From Marinimicrobium hydrolyticum (GTDB lineage Bacteria > Pseudomonadota > Gammaproteobacteria > Pseudomonadales > Cellvibrionaceae), in the NCBI RefSeq assembly GCF_030848505.1, contig NZ_JAVDDU010000010.1, positions 62,001-126,000 of the forward strand: a stretch of 64,000 nt of DNA. The letters run 5' to 3'. Positions within the stretch are counted from its first letter, which is position 1, and every line of letters begins with the position of its first letter. Below, piece by piece: positions 25,850 to 35,381 of the stretch. The notes under the pieces were generated by a model, which was not told the origin of the DNA, ran no database searches, and worked only from the letters and a program-made list of their open reading frames with translations. A program made the translations under genes and the position numbers.

Positions 25850-26761
25850 TTAAAAATACCCTTCCTGCTTTTTCTTCTCCATGGAACCGGAGCTATCGTG
25901 ATCGATGACTCGCCCCTGGCGTTCGGAGGTACGGGTTAACAACATTTCCTGAATGATTTCCGGCAAGGTGGTCGCTTCGGATTCCACGGCGCCGGTCAGT
26001 GGGTAACAGCCAAGCGTGCGGAAGCGCACCATCTTGTGTTGGATTTTTTCGCCGGGCTCAATGGGCATACGATCGTCATCGACCATAATCAAAGTGCCGT
26101 CGCGCTCCACCACCGGACGCTTGGCGGCGAAGTACAAGGGGACGATGGGAATATTTTCTAAATGGATGTACTGCCAGATGTCCAGCTCAGTCCAGTTGGA
26201 CAGAGGAAACACGCGGATGCTTTCGCCTTTATCGACCCGACCGTTGTAAATGTTCCACAACTCAGGACGCTGATTCTTTGGATCCCACCGGTGGTGTTTG
26301 TCGCGGAAGGAATAGACGCGTTCTTTGGCCCGGGATTTTTCTTCGTCCCTCCGAGCACCGCCAAATGCGGCATCGAAACCATATTTGTTTAGCGCCTGCT
26401 TGAGGGCTTGGGTTTTCATGATGTCAGTGTGCTTGGCGCTGCCGTGGGTAAACGGGCCCACGCCCATGTCTACCCCTTCCTGATTGGTGTGCACGATCAG
26501 GTCCCAACCTAAGTCTTTCATCAGGCGGTCGCGGAATTCGATCATTTCCCGGAATTTCCAGGTGGTATCCACATGCAGGAGCGGGAACGGGGGCTTGCCG
26601 GGGTAGAAGGCTTTTCGGGTGAGGTGTGCCATCACCGCTGAATCTTTGCCCACGGAGTAAAGCATTACCGGGTTGTCGAACTCGGCAGCCACTTCCCGAA
26701 TAATGTGGATGCTCTCGGCTTCCAGCTGCTTCAAATGAGTCAGTTTGTATTGCTCAGACAT
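25850..26761 (-). CDS. cysD: Sulfate adenylyltransferase subunit 2
   Basis: This is the 303-residue catalytic subunit of ATP sulfurylase, an adenine nucleotide alpha-hydrolase. The PP-loop [16 protein letters not shown] is near residue 33. [20 protein letters not shown] and [13 protein letters not shown] are conserved family stretches, and the C-terminal [22 protein letters not shown], split here after SSG, is the CysD end. It forms a complex with CysN. The upstream gap of about 500 bp carries two hairpin repeats. Confidence 0.97.
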   Translation of the reverse strand: MSEQYKLTHLKQLEAESIHIIREVAAEFDNPVMLYSVGKDSAVMAHLTRKAFYPGKPPFPLLHVDTTWKFREMIEFRDRLMKDLGWDLIVHTNQEGVDMGVGPFTHGSAKHTDIMKTQALKQALNKYGFDAAFGGARRDEEKSRAKERVYSFRDKHHRWDPKNQRPELWNIYNGRVDKGESIRVFPLSNWTELDIWQYIHLENIPIVPLYFAAKRPVVERDGTLIMVDDDRMPIEPGEKIQHKMVRFRTLGCYPLTGAVESEATTLPEIIQEMLLTRTSERQGRVIDHDSSGSMEKKKQEGYF

Positions 26762-26863
26762 GCTGTTCTCTGTCAGTTGGATTTTGTATCGGTTTCAGTT
26801 GATCATCGTCATACCGAAACTACTTCAGCTACGTGAGTGAGCAGCCAGCAGCTGGCCGCTTAG

Positions 26864-26964
26864 GGCCTTACCCAGGGGGCTTTCTGAAACCCTCGCTTCA
26901 GGAAGAAGCGCGGGAGCCCCATGGATGGGTTCACGCGTTTTCAGAAAGCCCCCTGGGTGAGGCC
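26864..26964 (+). repeat. Hairpin repeat R3 (26-bp stem, one mismatch)
   Basis: Left arm 26864-26889 and right arm 26939-26964 pair over 26 positions with one mismatch; the core reads CCCAGGGGGCTTTCTGAAA. The loop has CGCTTCAGGAAGAAGCG (tip AGGAA) and CCCCATGGATGGG (tip TGGA), then TTCACGCG. The order of parts is the same as in R1. It is followed 45 bp later by R4 in the opposite orientation. Confidence 0.9.
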
Positions 26965-27009
26965 TGTACACACTACGAAGCACCTCGCGCTCCAGACGGT
27001 CCGCGCCGA

Positions 27010-27104
27010 TTGGGGAGAAGGGGTCTGTGACACGCCGTAAACCCTTCCCTGGGGGCTCGACGCCGACTTCCTGTCGGCGACGGTCACAGACCCCTTCTCC
27101 CCAA
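27010..27104 (-). repeat. Hairpin repeat R4 (22-bp perfect stem)
   Basis: Arms at 27010-27031 and 27083-27104 pair perfectly over 22 bp (TTGGGGAGAAGGGG on the left). Read on the minus strand the loop has CGCCGACAGGAAGTCGGCG, then GAGCCCCCAGGGAAGGG and TTTACGGCGT, the same order of parts as R1-R3. The flanks GAAGCACCTCG (26970s) and CGAGGTGC (27114 onward) are also inverted, which suggests an older, larger structure. Confidence 0.9.
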
Positions 27105-27273
27105 CCGCCGCTTCGAGGTGCATCACCTTCGGTCGGTTTTCCTACGATAAATGGCGCTCGGTCACGAACTTCTGCTCTCCAACCACCGCTTTGTGCCTGC
27201 ATCTTTTTTCGCGTTGCAATTGTGAATGGCCCCGCTAAAAGCGCGCTATTATAGGGGATCAGCCCCCCAATCG

Positions 27274-29505
27274 CTAACTATCGATTACTTCTAAGGTTAT
27301 GCCTGTTTGCTTGGCTAGCTCCACGAAGGTCGGAAAAGACGTCGCCACATTGGTTGCATCCTTCACCCGAATGGGCGCAGAAGCACGCAGCGCCGCAATG
27401 GAAAACGACATGGCTATGCGGTGATCGTGATGGGTCTCGACTTCTCCGCCACCCATTGGACCACCTTGGATGACAATGCCATCCGGCGTCGGTTGGGCGT
27501 CAACGCCTAGGATCTGCAGGCCATCAGCCATGGCTTGAATCCGATCGCTTTCTTTTACTCGTAATTCTTCGGCACCCGTAAGCACGGTTTTACCTTCTGC
27601 ACAGGCCGCGGCGATAAACAGTGCGGGGAATTCATCGATGGCCAAGGGCACCTGATCTTCCGGAATCTGGATGCCTTTTAGCGGCGCATAACGCACGCGA
27701 ATGTCCGCCACCGGCTCGCCACCCACGGTACGCTCGTTGCTCAAAGTGAGATCAGCGCCCATCAAGCGGAGAATATTGATGACGCCGACGCGTGTCGGGT
27801 TGATACCCACGTGCGTCAAAGTCAGATCTGAACCGGGCGCGATACTGGCCGCCACCATATAAAAGGTGGCCGAGGAGATATCCGCGGGTACTTCGATTTT
27901 GCAGCCGGTCAGTTTGCCGCCGCCGGTCAGCTCGGCCGTGGCACCGGAGCGTTTTACCGAGTAACCAAAACCGGTCAACATACGCTCGGTATGATCGCGA
28001 GTAGGCGCGGGTTCAGTCACACGAGTGGTGCCCTGGGCGTAGAGTCCTGCCAGCAAAACACAGGATTTCACTTGGGCACTGGCCATGGGCAGGGGGTAAT
28101 CAATGGCTTTGAGAGTTTGACCACCTTTGATGCGCAGCGGCGGCCGGCCACCTTCAGCGGTGTCGATAACCGCTCCCATACTCCGCAAGGGATCAGCCAC
28201 TCGGCCCATGGGGCGCTTAGCCAGGGATTCATCACCGCTCATTTCTGAATCAAACTTTTGGCCCGCCAACAGTCCGGACAGAAGTCGAATGGTGGTGCCG
28301 GAGTTACCCACGTAGAGTGGCTTGGCGGGCGCTTTGAGCCCGTGCAGTCCCACGCCGTGAATCTTCACCCGGCCTTCATCAGGGCCTTCAATCACCACGC
28401 CCATATCGCGAAACGCCTGTAAGGTTGCCAGGGCGTCTTCGCCTTCCAGAAAGCCTTCTACTTCAGTCACACCTTCGGCGATGGAGCCGAGCATGATGGA
28501 TCGGTGAGAAATGGACTTATCGCCGGGGACGCGGATGGTGCCGCTTACTTGGCCTCCCGGCTGCAACAGGTAGTCAATTTTAGAACTGCTCATGGAATTT
28601 ACGAAGGCTCTCTTGGCTAGAATGTTGGTGAAGTGGTCGCGGGCTGCTTTGGCGCGGGTGAACACGCCCAGTAGATAATCGCTGTCCTCGCTGGCGATGG
28701 CCGTGCGCAGGCGGGTCAGATTGTCGACAAACAAATCCAGGGCGTTGAGGACGCTGTCCTTGTTGGCGCGCATGATGTCATGCCACATAACCGGGTCGCT
28801 TGAAGCAATGCGGGTAAAATCCCGGAAGCCCCCGGCCGCGTAGCGGAAAATATTGGGATTGCCGATATCCTGGGCCAGAGTATCAACCAGAGAATACGCT
28901 ATGGCATGGGGCAGATGACTGGTAGCGCCCAACACTTCATCGTGTTCGGCCACGGACATAGTCAACACTTCCGCTCCAACGAACTCCCACAATTTCATCA
29001 CTCGAGCCAGATGTTCCGGGTCGGTATTATCCAGCGGAGTTAGGATGACTCTGTGTTGCTCGTAGAGATCGGGATTGGCCGCCGCCACACCGCTGCGTTC
29101 GGACCCAGCAATGGGGTGACCAAGCACCAACTGGGGCGGCGCTTCGCCAAACACCTGTTCGGCGGCGCGTTCGACACTGCCTTTTACGCTAGCGCCGTCG
29201 GTGATGGTTACTTGGGGAGAGAGACAGTCCCGCGCTTGCTGCAGAACCTCAGCCACCGCTAAGGTGGGCACCGAGATAAACACCACATCGCCCTGCCCTA
29301 ATTCACTCGCCACCTCTTCCAGAGAGCCGCAAGCGCGGTCCACTACGCCCAATTTAACCGCTTGAGTACCGATATCCGGCCGGCGCACCACCCCGATAGT
29401 TTCGACACAACCGCCGCGGCGCTTTAAACCCGCGGCCAGACTGCCGCCGATCAGGCCAAGCCCGACCACCACCAGCTTGTTAATAATGGGTTGCGGTTCG
29501 GTCAT
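27274..29505 (-). CDS. Fused prephenate dehydrogenase / EPSP synthase
   Basis: This 743-residue protein joins two aromatic-pathway enzymes. Residues 1-300 are a TyrA dehydrogenase with NAD motif VVVGLGLIGGSLA and the catalytic GHPIAGSERSG and ATSHLPHAIAY. Residues about 310-743 are AroA with VPGDKSISHRSIML, GNSGTTIRLLSGLLAG, LAKRPMGRVADPL and RVKESDRI. The AroA half makes 5-enolpyruvylshikimate-3-phosphate, and the TyrA half makes 4-hydroxyphenylpyruvate. The tyrA-aroA fusion is well known in Pseudomonas and relatives. It follows pheA by 4 bp; the hisC gene usually found between them is absent. Confidence 0.96.
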   Translation of the reverse strand: MTEPQPIINKLVVVGLGLIGGSLAAGLKRRGGCVETIGVVRRPDIGTQAVKLGVVDRACGSLEEVASELGQGDVVFISVPTLAVAEVLQQARDCLSPQVTITDGASVKGSVERAAEQVFGEAPPQLVLGHPIAGSERSGVAAANPDLYEQHRVILTPLDNTDPEHLARVMKLWEFVGAEVLTMSVAEHDEVLGATSHLPHAIAYSLVDTLAQDIGNPNIFRYAAGGFRDFTRIASSDPVMWHDIMRANKDSVLNALDLFVDNLTRLRTAIASEDSDYLLGVFTRAKAARDHFTNILAKRAFVNSMSSSKIDYLLQPGGQVSGTIRVPGDKSISHRSIMLGSIAEGVTEVEGFLEGEDALATLQAFRDMGVVIEGPDEGRVKIHGVGLHGLKAPAKPLYVGNSGTTIRLLSGLLAGQKFDSEMSGDESLAKRPMGRVADPLRSMGAVIDTAEGGRPPLRIKGGQTLKAIDYPLPMASAQVKSCVLLAGLYAQGTTRVTEPAPTRDHTERMLTGFGYSVKRSGATAELTGGGKLTGCKIEVPADISSATFYMVAASIAPGSDLTLTHVGINPTRVGVINILRLMGADLTLSNERTVGGEPVADIRVRYAPLKGIQIPEDQVPLAIDEFPALFIAAACAEGKTVLTGAEELRVKESDRIQAMADGLQILGVDAQPTPDGIVIQGGPMGGGEVETHHDHRIAMSFSIAALRASAPIRVKDATNVATSFPTFVELAKQTGITLEVIDS

Positions 29506-29509
29506 GAGC

Positions 29510-30607
29510 TTAGAGTACGGCCTTGGGGTAGGAACCCAACAGCTTTAGGTCCGCCGCCCGCTCGGCCACTTCTTTCAGCAGCTTGGTTACTTCGGGGTCC
29601 TGGGCGTGTCCGGAAAAATCGATAAAGAACACGTAGGTCCAAGCGCCAGTGCGCGAGGGTCGGGATTCGACCCGAGTCAGGTCAATATTACGACGATGAA
29701 AAGGTTCGAGCAGATTATGCAAAGCACCTGGCTCGTTGCGCATGGCTACCACCAGGGAGGTTTTATCCTCACCGCTGGGTGGCACAGATTGGGCGCCGAT
29801 GATTAGAAAACGTGTGGAGTTGTCTGGCTCGTCTTCAATCTTTTCCGCCAGAACCTGCAGCCCGTAGAGATCAGCCGCCATGCTGCCGGCAATAGCCGCC
29901 GCATTCCATTCGCCCTTCAAACGCTTGGCTGCTTCCGCATTGCTGCTCACGGCGACGCGCTCCGCTTTCGGGTAGTGGGCATCCAGCCATTTGCGACACT
30001 GGGCCAGTGACTGGGCGTGGGAGTATATGCGGGTGATGCTGTTCACGCTGGTGACGTCAGAGATCAACAAATTGTGGTGAATGCGCAGCTCCACTTCGCC
30101 GCAAATCTTCAAATTGGAGGTCATAAAATTATCGAGGGTGTGGTTAACCACGCCCTCGGTGGAGTTTTCCACCGGCACCACGCCGTACTGAACCGCCCCG
30201 GCTTCCACTTCGCGAAAGACTTCGTCAATAGCGGAAAAAGGTAAGGCCACAGCCGAGTGTCCGAAATGTTTCAGGGCGGCCTGCTGAGTAAACGTACCTT
30301 CAGGGCCCAAATAGGCGACTTTGACCGGCTGCTCCAGCGCCAGACAGGCGGACATAATTTCGCGGAACAGGCGCGCCATTTCCTCGTTGCTGAGCGGCCC
30401 CTGGTTGCGCTCCATCGCTTTGCGCAAAACCTGCGCTTCGCGCTCGGGGCGATAATACGCCAGCGTCTGCGGGTCAACCGCCTGGCCTTTTTTCACTTCA
30501 GCCACTTCTTGCGCGCAACTGGCCCGCTCGGAGATCAGATGTCCGATTTGATCGTCGATGCTGTCAATGCGTTCGCGCAGCTGCTGCAGCTTTTGCTCTT
30601 CGTTCAT
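29510..30607 (-). CDS. pheA: Chorismate mutase / prephenate dehydratase (P-protein)
   Basis: This bifunctional enzyme has about 365 residues. The N-terminal AroQ chorismate mutase (residues 1-95) contains LRERIDSIDDQIGHLISERA. The prephenate dehydratase domain (about 95-280) has VAYLGPEGTFTQQAALKHFG and NSTRFLIIG. A C-terminal ACT domain with NEPGALHNLLEPFHRRNIDLTRVESRP, read in parts, is where phenylalanine inhibits. The ATG at 30605-30607 after ATCGAGG is chosen over an upstream TTG at 30622. Usually serC lies between gyrA and pheA; here gyrA is directly upstream. Confidence 0.96.
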   Translation of the reverse strand: MNEEQKLQQLRERIDSIDDQIGHLISERASCAQEVAEVKKGQAVDPQTLAYYRPEREAQVLRKAMERNQGPLSNEEMARLFREIMSACLALEQPVKVAYLGPEGTFTQQAALKHFGHSAVALPFSAIDEVFREVEAGAVQYGVVPVENSTEGVVNHTLDNFMTSNLKICGEVELRIHHNLLISDVTSVNSITRIYSHAQSLAQCRKWLDAHYPKAERVAVSSNAEAAKRLKGEWNAAAIAGSMAADLYGLQVLAEKIEDEPDNSTRFLIIGAQSVPPSGEDKTSLVVAMRNEPGALHNLLEPFHRRNIDLTRVESRPSRTGAWTYVFFIDFSGHAQDPEVTKLLKEVAERAADLKLLGSYPKAVL

Positions 30608-30679
30608 AAACCTCGATCTCAAAATTCCTGCGAGAATGGTAGGGGCAGATCACCGGCTGGTGCCCTCCCCCTGACGGGA

Positions 30680-33256
30680 TTAAGCCTCTCCGTCACCACC
30701 CTCGTCCACCAGTACTTCGGCACTGTCTTCGTCTTCTTCGATACGCTCGAGGCCACGCAAATGTTCATTGGGCTTCAGGCGGATGAGGCGTACACCTTGG
30801 GTATTTCGACTCAATACTGACACCTCGTCCACACGGGTGCGCACCAGCGTACCCTGATCGGTGATCAGCATGATTTCTTCGCCGTCCATCACCTGGACTG
30901 CACCCACCAGCGGGCCGTTACGCTCGCTGGTTTGCATACCGATAACACCCTGAGCGCCGCGACCTTTAGTGGGGAAGTCCTCCACTGCAGTTCGCTTGCC
31001 GTAGCCCTGCTCGCTGAGGGTCAGTACTTTGCCGCCCTCTTGAGGAATGACCATACCCACGACTTGTTGGTCTTCGGCCATACGAATGCCGCGCACACCG
31101 CGAGAAACACGACCCATAGAGCGCACTTTGGACTCTTGGAAGCGCGCAGCTTTACCGCTGCTGGCGAACAGAATCACATCGCAGTTGCCATCGGTAACGG
31201 CGGTGTAAACCAGCGAGTCGCCTTCATCCAGCTCAATGGCTTTAAGGCCGACGCTGCGCTGACGGGAGAACTGAGTCAGCGGGGTTTTCTTGACCGTACC
31301 TTTGGCGGTGGCCATGAAGATAAAGTGATCTTCATCGTAGCTCTTAACCGGCAGTATGGAAGTGATGCGCTCATCTTTCTCCAACGGCAGAAGATTCACC
31401 ACTGGCCGACCACGCGACTGACGACCGGCGACCGGGATCATATACACCTTCAACCAATACACTTTACCGGCGTTGGTAAAACACAAAATGGTATCGTGGG
31501 TGCTGGCAATCAGCAGGTGCTCGACAAAGTCTTCGTCTTTTACCGACGTGGCGGAACGGCCCATGCCGCCGCGCTTCTGCGCCTGATAGTCGTCCAGCGG
31601 CTGACTCTTGGCGTAGCCGCCGTGAGAAAGGGTCACTACGCGGGTTTCTTCGTTGATCAGATCTTCAGTGGTCAGATCCAGAGTGGAGGCAACAATTTCG
31701 GTTTTACGCTCATCGCCGTGCTCGGCCAGTACGCTTTCCAGCTCTTCGCGAATCACTTCCATCAAGCGGGTCACGTTGTTCAGAATTTCCAGGTAGCCGG
31801 CAATCAGCAGCAGTTTTTCTTCATATTCCGCCAGCAGTTTGTTGTGCTCCATACCGGTTAAGCGGTGCAGGCGCAGTTCCAAAATGGCTTGAGCCTGGGC
31901 GGGGGACAGATAGTATTCGCCATCCCGCAGTCCGAACTGATCTTCCAGATCTTCCGGGCGACAGGCGTTTTCGCCGGCGCGCTCCAGGAAGGGTTTCATG
32001 GCGGCCGCTTCCCAGCCTTTAGCCATCAAGGCCTCTTTGGCCTCGGCCGGCGAGGGAGAGCTTTTGATCAATTCGATGACCGGATCGATATTGGCGATAG
32101 CCACCGCCAAGCCTTCGAGAATGTGCCCACGCTCTCTTGCTTTGCGCAGCAGGTAAACGGTGCGCCGGGTAACCACTTCGCGGCGGTGACGAACAAAGGC
32201 TTCCAGCAGCTCCTTCAGGTTAAGGATTCTGGGCTGGCCGTCCACCAAAGCCACAATATTAATGCCAAAGACATTTTGCAGCTGGGTTTGCGAATAGAGG
32301 TTGTTGAGCAGCACTTCTCCGGACTCGTTGCGCTTGACCTCGATGACGATGCGCATCCCGTCTTTATCCGACTCATCGCGCAGCTCGCTAATGCCTTCGA
32401 TTTTCTTCTCTTTCACCAGCTCGGCAATGCGCTCGATCAGGCGCGCCTTATTCAGCTGATAGGGAATTTCGTGCACGATGATGGTTTCGCGCCCTGTTTT
32501 GGGATCCACCTCGACTTCCGCCTTGGCGCGAATGTAGATGCGTCCACGACCCGTACGGTAAGCCTGCACTATGCCCGCGCGGCCATTAATAATAGCGCCT
32601 GTGGGGAAATCCGGGCCTGGAATGTACTCCATCAACTCGTCGATGGTGATGTCTTCGTTATCCATCAAGGCCAGGCAGCCACGCACCACTTCACTCAGGT
32701 TGTGGGGAGGAATGTTGGTGGCCATGCCCACCGCAATACCCGAAGAACCATTAACTAGCAAATTGGGGATACGGGTAGGCAGGACTTCAGGAATGCGCTC
32801 AGTGCCGTCGTAGTTGTCGACGTAATCAACGGTTTCTTTGTCCAGGTCCGCCAACAAATCGTGGGCGATCTTGGCCATGCGGATTTCGGTGTAACGCATG
32901 GCGGCAGCGCTGTCACCATCGACGGAACCAAAGTTGCCCTGCCCGTCCACCAGGGTATAGCGCAGCGAGAACGGCTGGGCCATACGCACGATGGTGTCGT
33001 AGACGGCAGAGTCACCATGGGGATGGTATTTACCAATGACGTCACCCACGACCCGAGCCGACTTCAAATACGGGCGGTTCCAATCGTTTTTCAACTCACT
33101 CATGGCGAACAGCACCCGGCGGTGTACGGGCTTGAGGCCATCGCGCACATCCGGCAGCGCGCGCCCGACGATCACGCTCATGGCGTAGTCGAGGTAGGAC
33201 TGCTTCAGTTCATCTTCAATATTGACCGGTGAAATTTCTTTCGCTAATTCGCCCAT
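30680..33256 (-). CDS. gyrA: DNA gyrase subunit A
   Basis: This 858-residue topoisomerase subunit breaks and rejoins DNA through tyrosine in RYTEIRM (near residue 122). The quinolone-determining region reads [17 protein letters not shown], with serine and aspartate at the positions of Ser83 and Asp87 of E. coli, so the common resistance changes are absent. The C-terminal beta-pinwheel contains the GyrA box QKRGGMGRS. The acidic tail [17 protein letters not shown] closes it. It is the first gene of the gyrA-pheA-tyrA/aroA run and is divergent from mtaD. Confidence 0.98.
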   Translation of the reverse strand: MGELAKEISPVNIEDELKQSYLDYAMSVIVGRALPDVRDGLKPVHRRVLFAMSELKNDWNRPYLKSARVVGDVIGKYHPHGDSAVYDTIVRMAQPFSLRYTLVDGQGNFGSVDGDSAAAMRYTEIRMAKIAHDLLADLDKETVDYVDNYDGTERIPEVLPTRIPNLLVNGSSGIAVGMATNIPPHNLSEVVRGCLALMDNEDITIDELMEYIPGPDFPTGAIINGRAGIVQAYRTGRGRIYIRAKAEVEVDPKTGRETIIVHEIPYQLNKARLIERIAELVKEKKIEGISELRDESDKDGMRIVIEVKRNESGEVLLNNLYSQTQLQNVFGINIVALVDGQPRILNLKELLEAFVRHRREVVTRRTVYLLRKARERGHILEGLAVAIANIDPVIELIKSSPSPAEAKEALMAKGWEAAAMKPFLERAGENACRPEDLEDQFGLRDGEYYLSPAQAQAILELRLHRLTGMEHNKLLAEYEEKLLLIAGYLEILNNVTRLMEVIREELESVLAEHGDERKTEIVASTLDLTTEDLINEETRVVTLSHGGYAKSQPLDDYQAQKRGGMGRSATSVKDEDFVEHLLIASTHDTILCFTNAGKVYWLKVYMIPVAGRQSRGRPVVNLLPLEKDERITSILPVKSYDEDHFIFMATAKGTVKKTPLTQFSRQRSVGLKAIELDEGDSLVYTAVTDGNCDVILFASSGKAARFQESKVRSMGRVSRGVRGIRMAEDQQVVGMVIPQEGGKVLTLSEQGYGKRTAVEDFPTKGRGAQGVIGMQTSERNGPLVGAVQVMDGEEIMLITDQGTLVRTRVDEVSVLSRNTQGVRLIRLKPNEHLRGLERIEEDEDSAEVLVDEGGDGEA

Positions 33257-33507
33257 GGACTACAGCGTTCCTTATTATGGTGACGGCTGATAGGCTGGCC
33301 CGACCGGCGCCAGTGAAGCGCTTCAAGCGCTGCCACAGAACGCGGCTACCGGGGATGGGGCCACCTGCACAAAGCGCGTGATATTACCATAAAAACGCCC
33401 CTACAGGGACTATTGGCGGCTTTCCTGCTCCCCCTGCCCGAGGGCCCGCTTTGGGTTATACTGGCGGGTCTGTGTACCCAGTCAGCTTTTAGGCCCCAGG
33501 AATGTCC
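33257..33507. promoter_or_regulatory. Divergent promoter region between gyrA and mtaD
   Basis: This is 251 bp without a gene. On the plus strand TTATACT at 33455-33461 is a good -10 element for mtaD. On the minus strand GGTAATAT within 33378-33390 could serve gyrA. Neither has an obvious -35. No hairpin repeat is present here. Confidence 0.4.
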
Positions 33508-34830
33508 ATGTCAGCACCGGAAACCATCAACCTCCTCATCAAAGCACGCTGGATCGTACCGGTAATCCCGGAAAACAAAATCTTCGAAGATTGCGCCCTG
33601 GCCATTGATAAAGGCGTCATCCTCGCCTTGCTGCCTCAGGAAGAAGCGGAAAAGCGCTACGCGCCTGCGCAAACCCTGAACCTGGGCAATCACGTGCTGA
33701 TCCCCGGCTTGGTGAACGCCCACGGCCACGCGGGCATGAGCCTGCTGCGGGGCTACGCCGACGATATTCCTCTTATGCAGTGGCTCAATGACCACATCTG
33801 GCCCGCTGAGGGCCAGTGGGTCAGCGATCAGATGGTGCGCGACGGCACCGAGCTGGCCATGGCGGAAATGATTAGGAGTGGCACTACCTGTTTTTCCGAC
33901 ATGTACTTTTTCCCTGAACAGGCAGCCCAAGCAGCACAGCAAGCGCACATGCGCGCCCAGATCAATTTCCCCATTCTGGACTTCCCCACGGCCTGGGGCA
34001 GCGGACCGGAAGATTACCTGCACAAAGGCTTGGCATTGCACGATGACTTCCGCGCCAGCCCGTTGGTGCGCATCGGCTTTGGCCCCCATGCTCCCTACAC
34101 AGTCTCGGACGAGCCGCTGGAAAAAATTGCTGTTTTGAGCCAAGAGTTGGATGCCCCTGTGCATATCCACCTGCACGAAACCGCCCAGGAAATCGCCGAT
34201 TCGGAGCAACAATACGGTAAACGCCCCAGCGTGCGCTTGCTGGAACTGGGCCTGATGTCGCCGCTCACCCAGTGTGTGCATATGACGCAGGTGAACGACA
34301 CAGACCTCGCCCTTCTGGAGCAGACGGGCGCCCACGTGATTCACTGCCCCCAGTCCAACCTCAAGCTGGCCAGCGGTTTTTGCCCTGTACAGAAATTGAT
34401 AGACGCGGGCATCAATGTGGCCTTGGGCACCGATGGTGCCGCCAGCAACAATGACCTGGATATGTTCAGTGAAATGCAAAGCGCTGCCCTGCTCGCCAAG
34501 GCAGTCTCAGGCCAGGCCGACGCCCTGAATGCCCACCGGGCACTACGCATGGCAACCCTGGACGGCGCCAAGGCGTTGGGCCTGGAGGAAACCACTGGCA
34601 GCCTGGAAGTGGGCAAAGCGGCAGACATCACCGCCGTAGACTTGAGCGCCCTGGACATGCAGCCGCTTTACAATCCGGTTTCGCAACTGGTCTACACCAA
34701 TTGCGGTCACAGAATCAGCCACGTGTGGGTCGGCGGTAAGGCCTTGATGCTCAGCCGGCAGCTGCAAACCTTGAACGAACGGGAATTGATCGGCAAAGCC
34801 CGCTGGTGGCGTAAGCAGATCGGACGTTAG
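33508..34830 (+). CDS. mtaD: 5-methylthioadenosine/S-adenosylhomocysteine deaminase-type amidohydrolase
   Basis: This metal-dependent amidohydrolase has about 440 residues (TRZ/ATZ family). Metal ligands are visible in GLVNAHGHAG, HIHLHETAQE and the late GTDGAASNNDLDM. MtaD deaminates methylthioadenosine or S-adenosylhomocysteine in sulfur salvage. The gene order gyrA - mtaD - ubiG matches Pseudomonas relatives, where this family member is annotated as MtaD. The second ATG (33508) has an AGGA at good spacing; the ATG at 33502 is too close to it. Substrate is inferred from family and context. Confidence 0.9.
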   Translation: MSAPETINLLIKARWIVPVIPENKIFEDCALAIDKGVILALLPQEEAEKRYAPAQTLNLGNHVLIPGLVNAHGHAGMSLLRGYADDIPLMQWLNDHIWPAEGQWVSDQMVRDGTELAMAEMIRSGTTCFSDMYFFPEQAAQAAQQAHMRAQINFPILDFPTAWGSGPEDYLHKGLALHDDFRASPLVRIGFGPHAPYTVSDEPLEKIAVLSQELDAPVHIHLHETAQEIADSEQQYGKRPSVRLLELGLMSPLTQCVHMTQVNDTDLALLEQTGAHVIHCPQSNLKLASGFCPVQKLIDAGINVALGTDGAASNNDLDMFSEMQSAALLAKAVSGQADALNAHRALRMATLDGAKALGLEETTGSLEVGKAADITAVDLSALDMQPLYNPVSQLVYTNCGHRISHVWVGGKALMLSRQLQTLNERELIGKARWWRKQIGR

Positions 34831-34962
34831 TTAGGTGGATGGAAAGGACGGCCTGCGGCTTGATACTTCGGTAGCTAGGACGAACCCGAGTACTCGCCAG
34901 CCCCACGAAAGCGTACTGCGATCCGGAATAAATTGAATTAGCGACTTCGTAAGCAACCCCGG

Positions 34963-35068
34963 GGGCCGCACAGGGTGAGTGTTCAGCAAACGTCGTGAAC
35001 CCATCCGTGGGGACTGCCTCAAAAGGTCCCTCTTTTGAGGCTTGCTGAACACTCACCCTGCACGGCCC
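34963..35068 (-). repeat. Hairpin repeat R5 (27-bp stem, two changes)
   Basis: Arms at 34963-34989 and 35042-35068 pair at 25 of 27 positions. Read on the minus strand it is almost the same as R2: same stem, same GCCTCAAAAG inner hairpin with AGGGAC tip. It then has CCCCACGGATGGGTTCACG where R2 has CCCCAGGGAAGGGTTTACG. It lies in the mtaD-ubiG gap, in opposite orientation to R2. Confidence 0.9.
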
Positions 35069-35172
35069 TGTTAGCCCAAAATACTGAGCTCTTTTCCGTC
35101 ATCTCGATCCACCGCTGGTATAGCAGGAATTGCTGGGCAGTAAGAATGCCTTAGGTGGGGTTGCTAAGGTGA

Positions 35173-35281
35173 TTCGTAGGAGGCTTTTCGAAACTCTCAC
35201 AAGAGGGATCTTGCGGCCGGCGTTCCGGTGGGAGAGCCCCCATGAATGGGTTCACGGCGTTTTCGAAAAGCCTCCTGCGAA
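35173..35281 (+). repeat. Hairpin repeat R6 (about 21-bp stem)
   Basis: AGGAGGCTTTTCGAAA (35178-35193) pairs perfectly with 35261-35276, and five outer positions extend the stem, one as a G-T wobble. The loop carries CAAGAGGGATCTTG, a GC-rich inner stem, CCCATGAATGGG and TTCACGGCG. The second tip reads GAA where other copies read GGA. It lies 100 bp before ubiG and shares its left half with decayed copy R7. Confidence 0.85.
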
Positions 35282-35381
35282 GCGCCTGGGATCTACCTTA
35301 CGAAAGTGCATCTCCCGCACCTGCGCTTTCGAGTCTCTGGTAGTATGACTACCGTGCGAACTGAATAACTGGAGCTTTTTT

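Noticed and set aside
26825-27202. Overlapping frames of 60-125 residues before cysD
   Set aside because: They run through hairpin repeats R3 and R4; their translations are just the repeat read in different frames. The same holds for frames over R5 (34751-35056) and R1 (21767-21994).
33511-34479. 322-residue minus-strand frame opposite mtaD
   Set aside because: It is the shadow of a GC-rich real gene. Similar long shadows occur opposite rpsA (16368-17345) and gyrA (30932-32758).
21745-35281. Hairpin repeats as transcription terminators
   Set aside because: Loops of about 50 bases with inner hairpins and no following T-run do not fit factor-independent terminators, and the orientation is not related to the flanking genes.
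21745-35281. CRISPR array or tandem repeat cluster
   Set aside because: Copies are scattered singly in different intergenic gaps with no regular spacers, and no cas gene is present.
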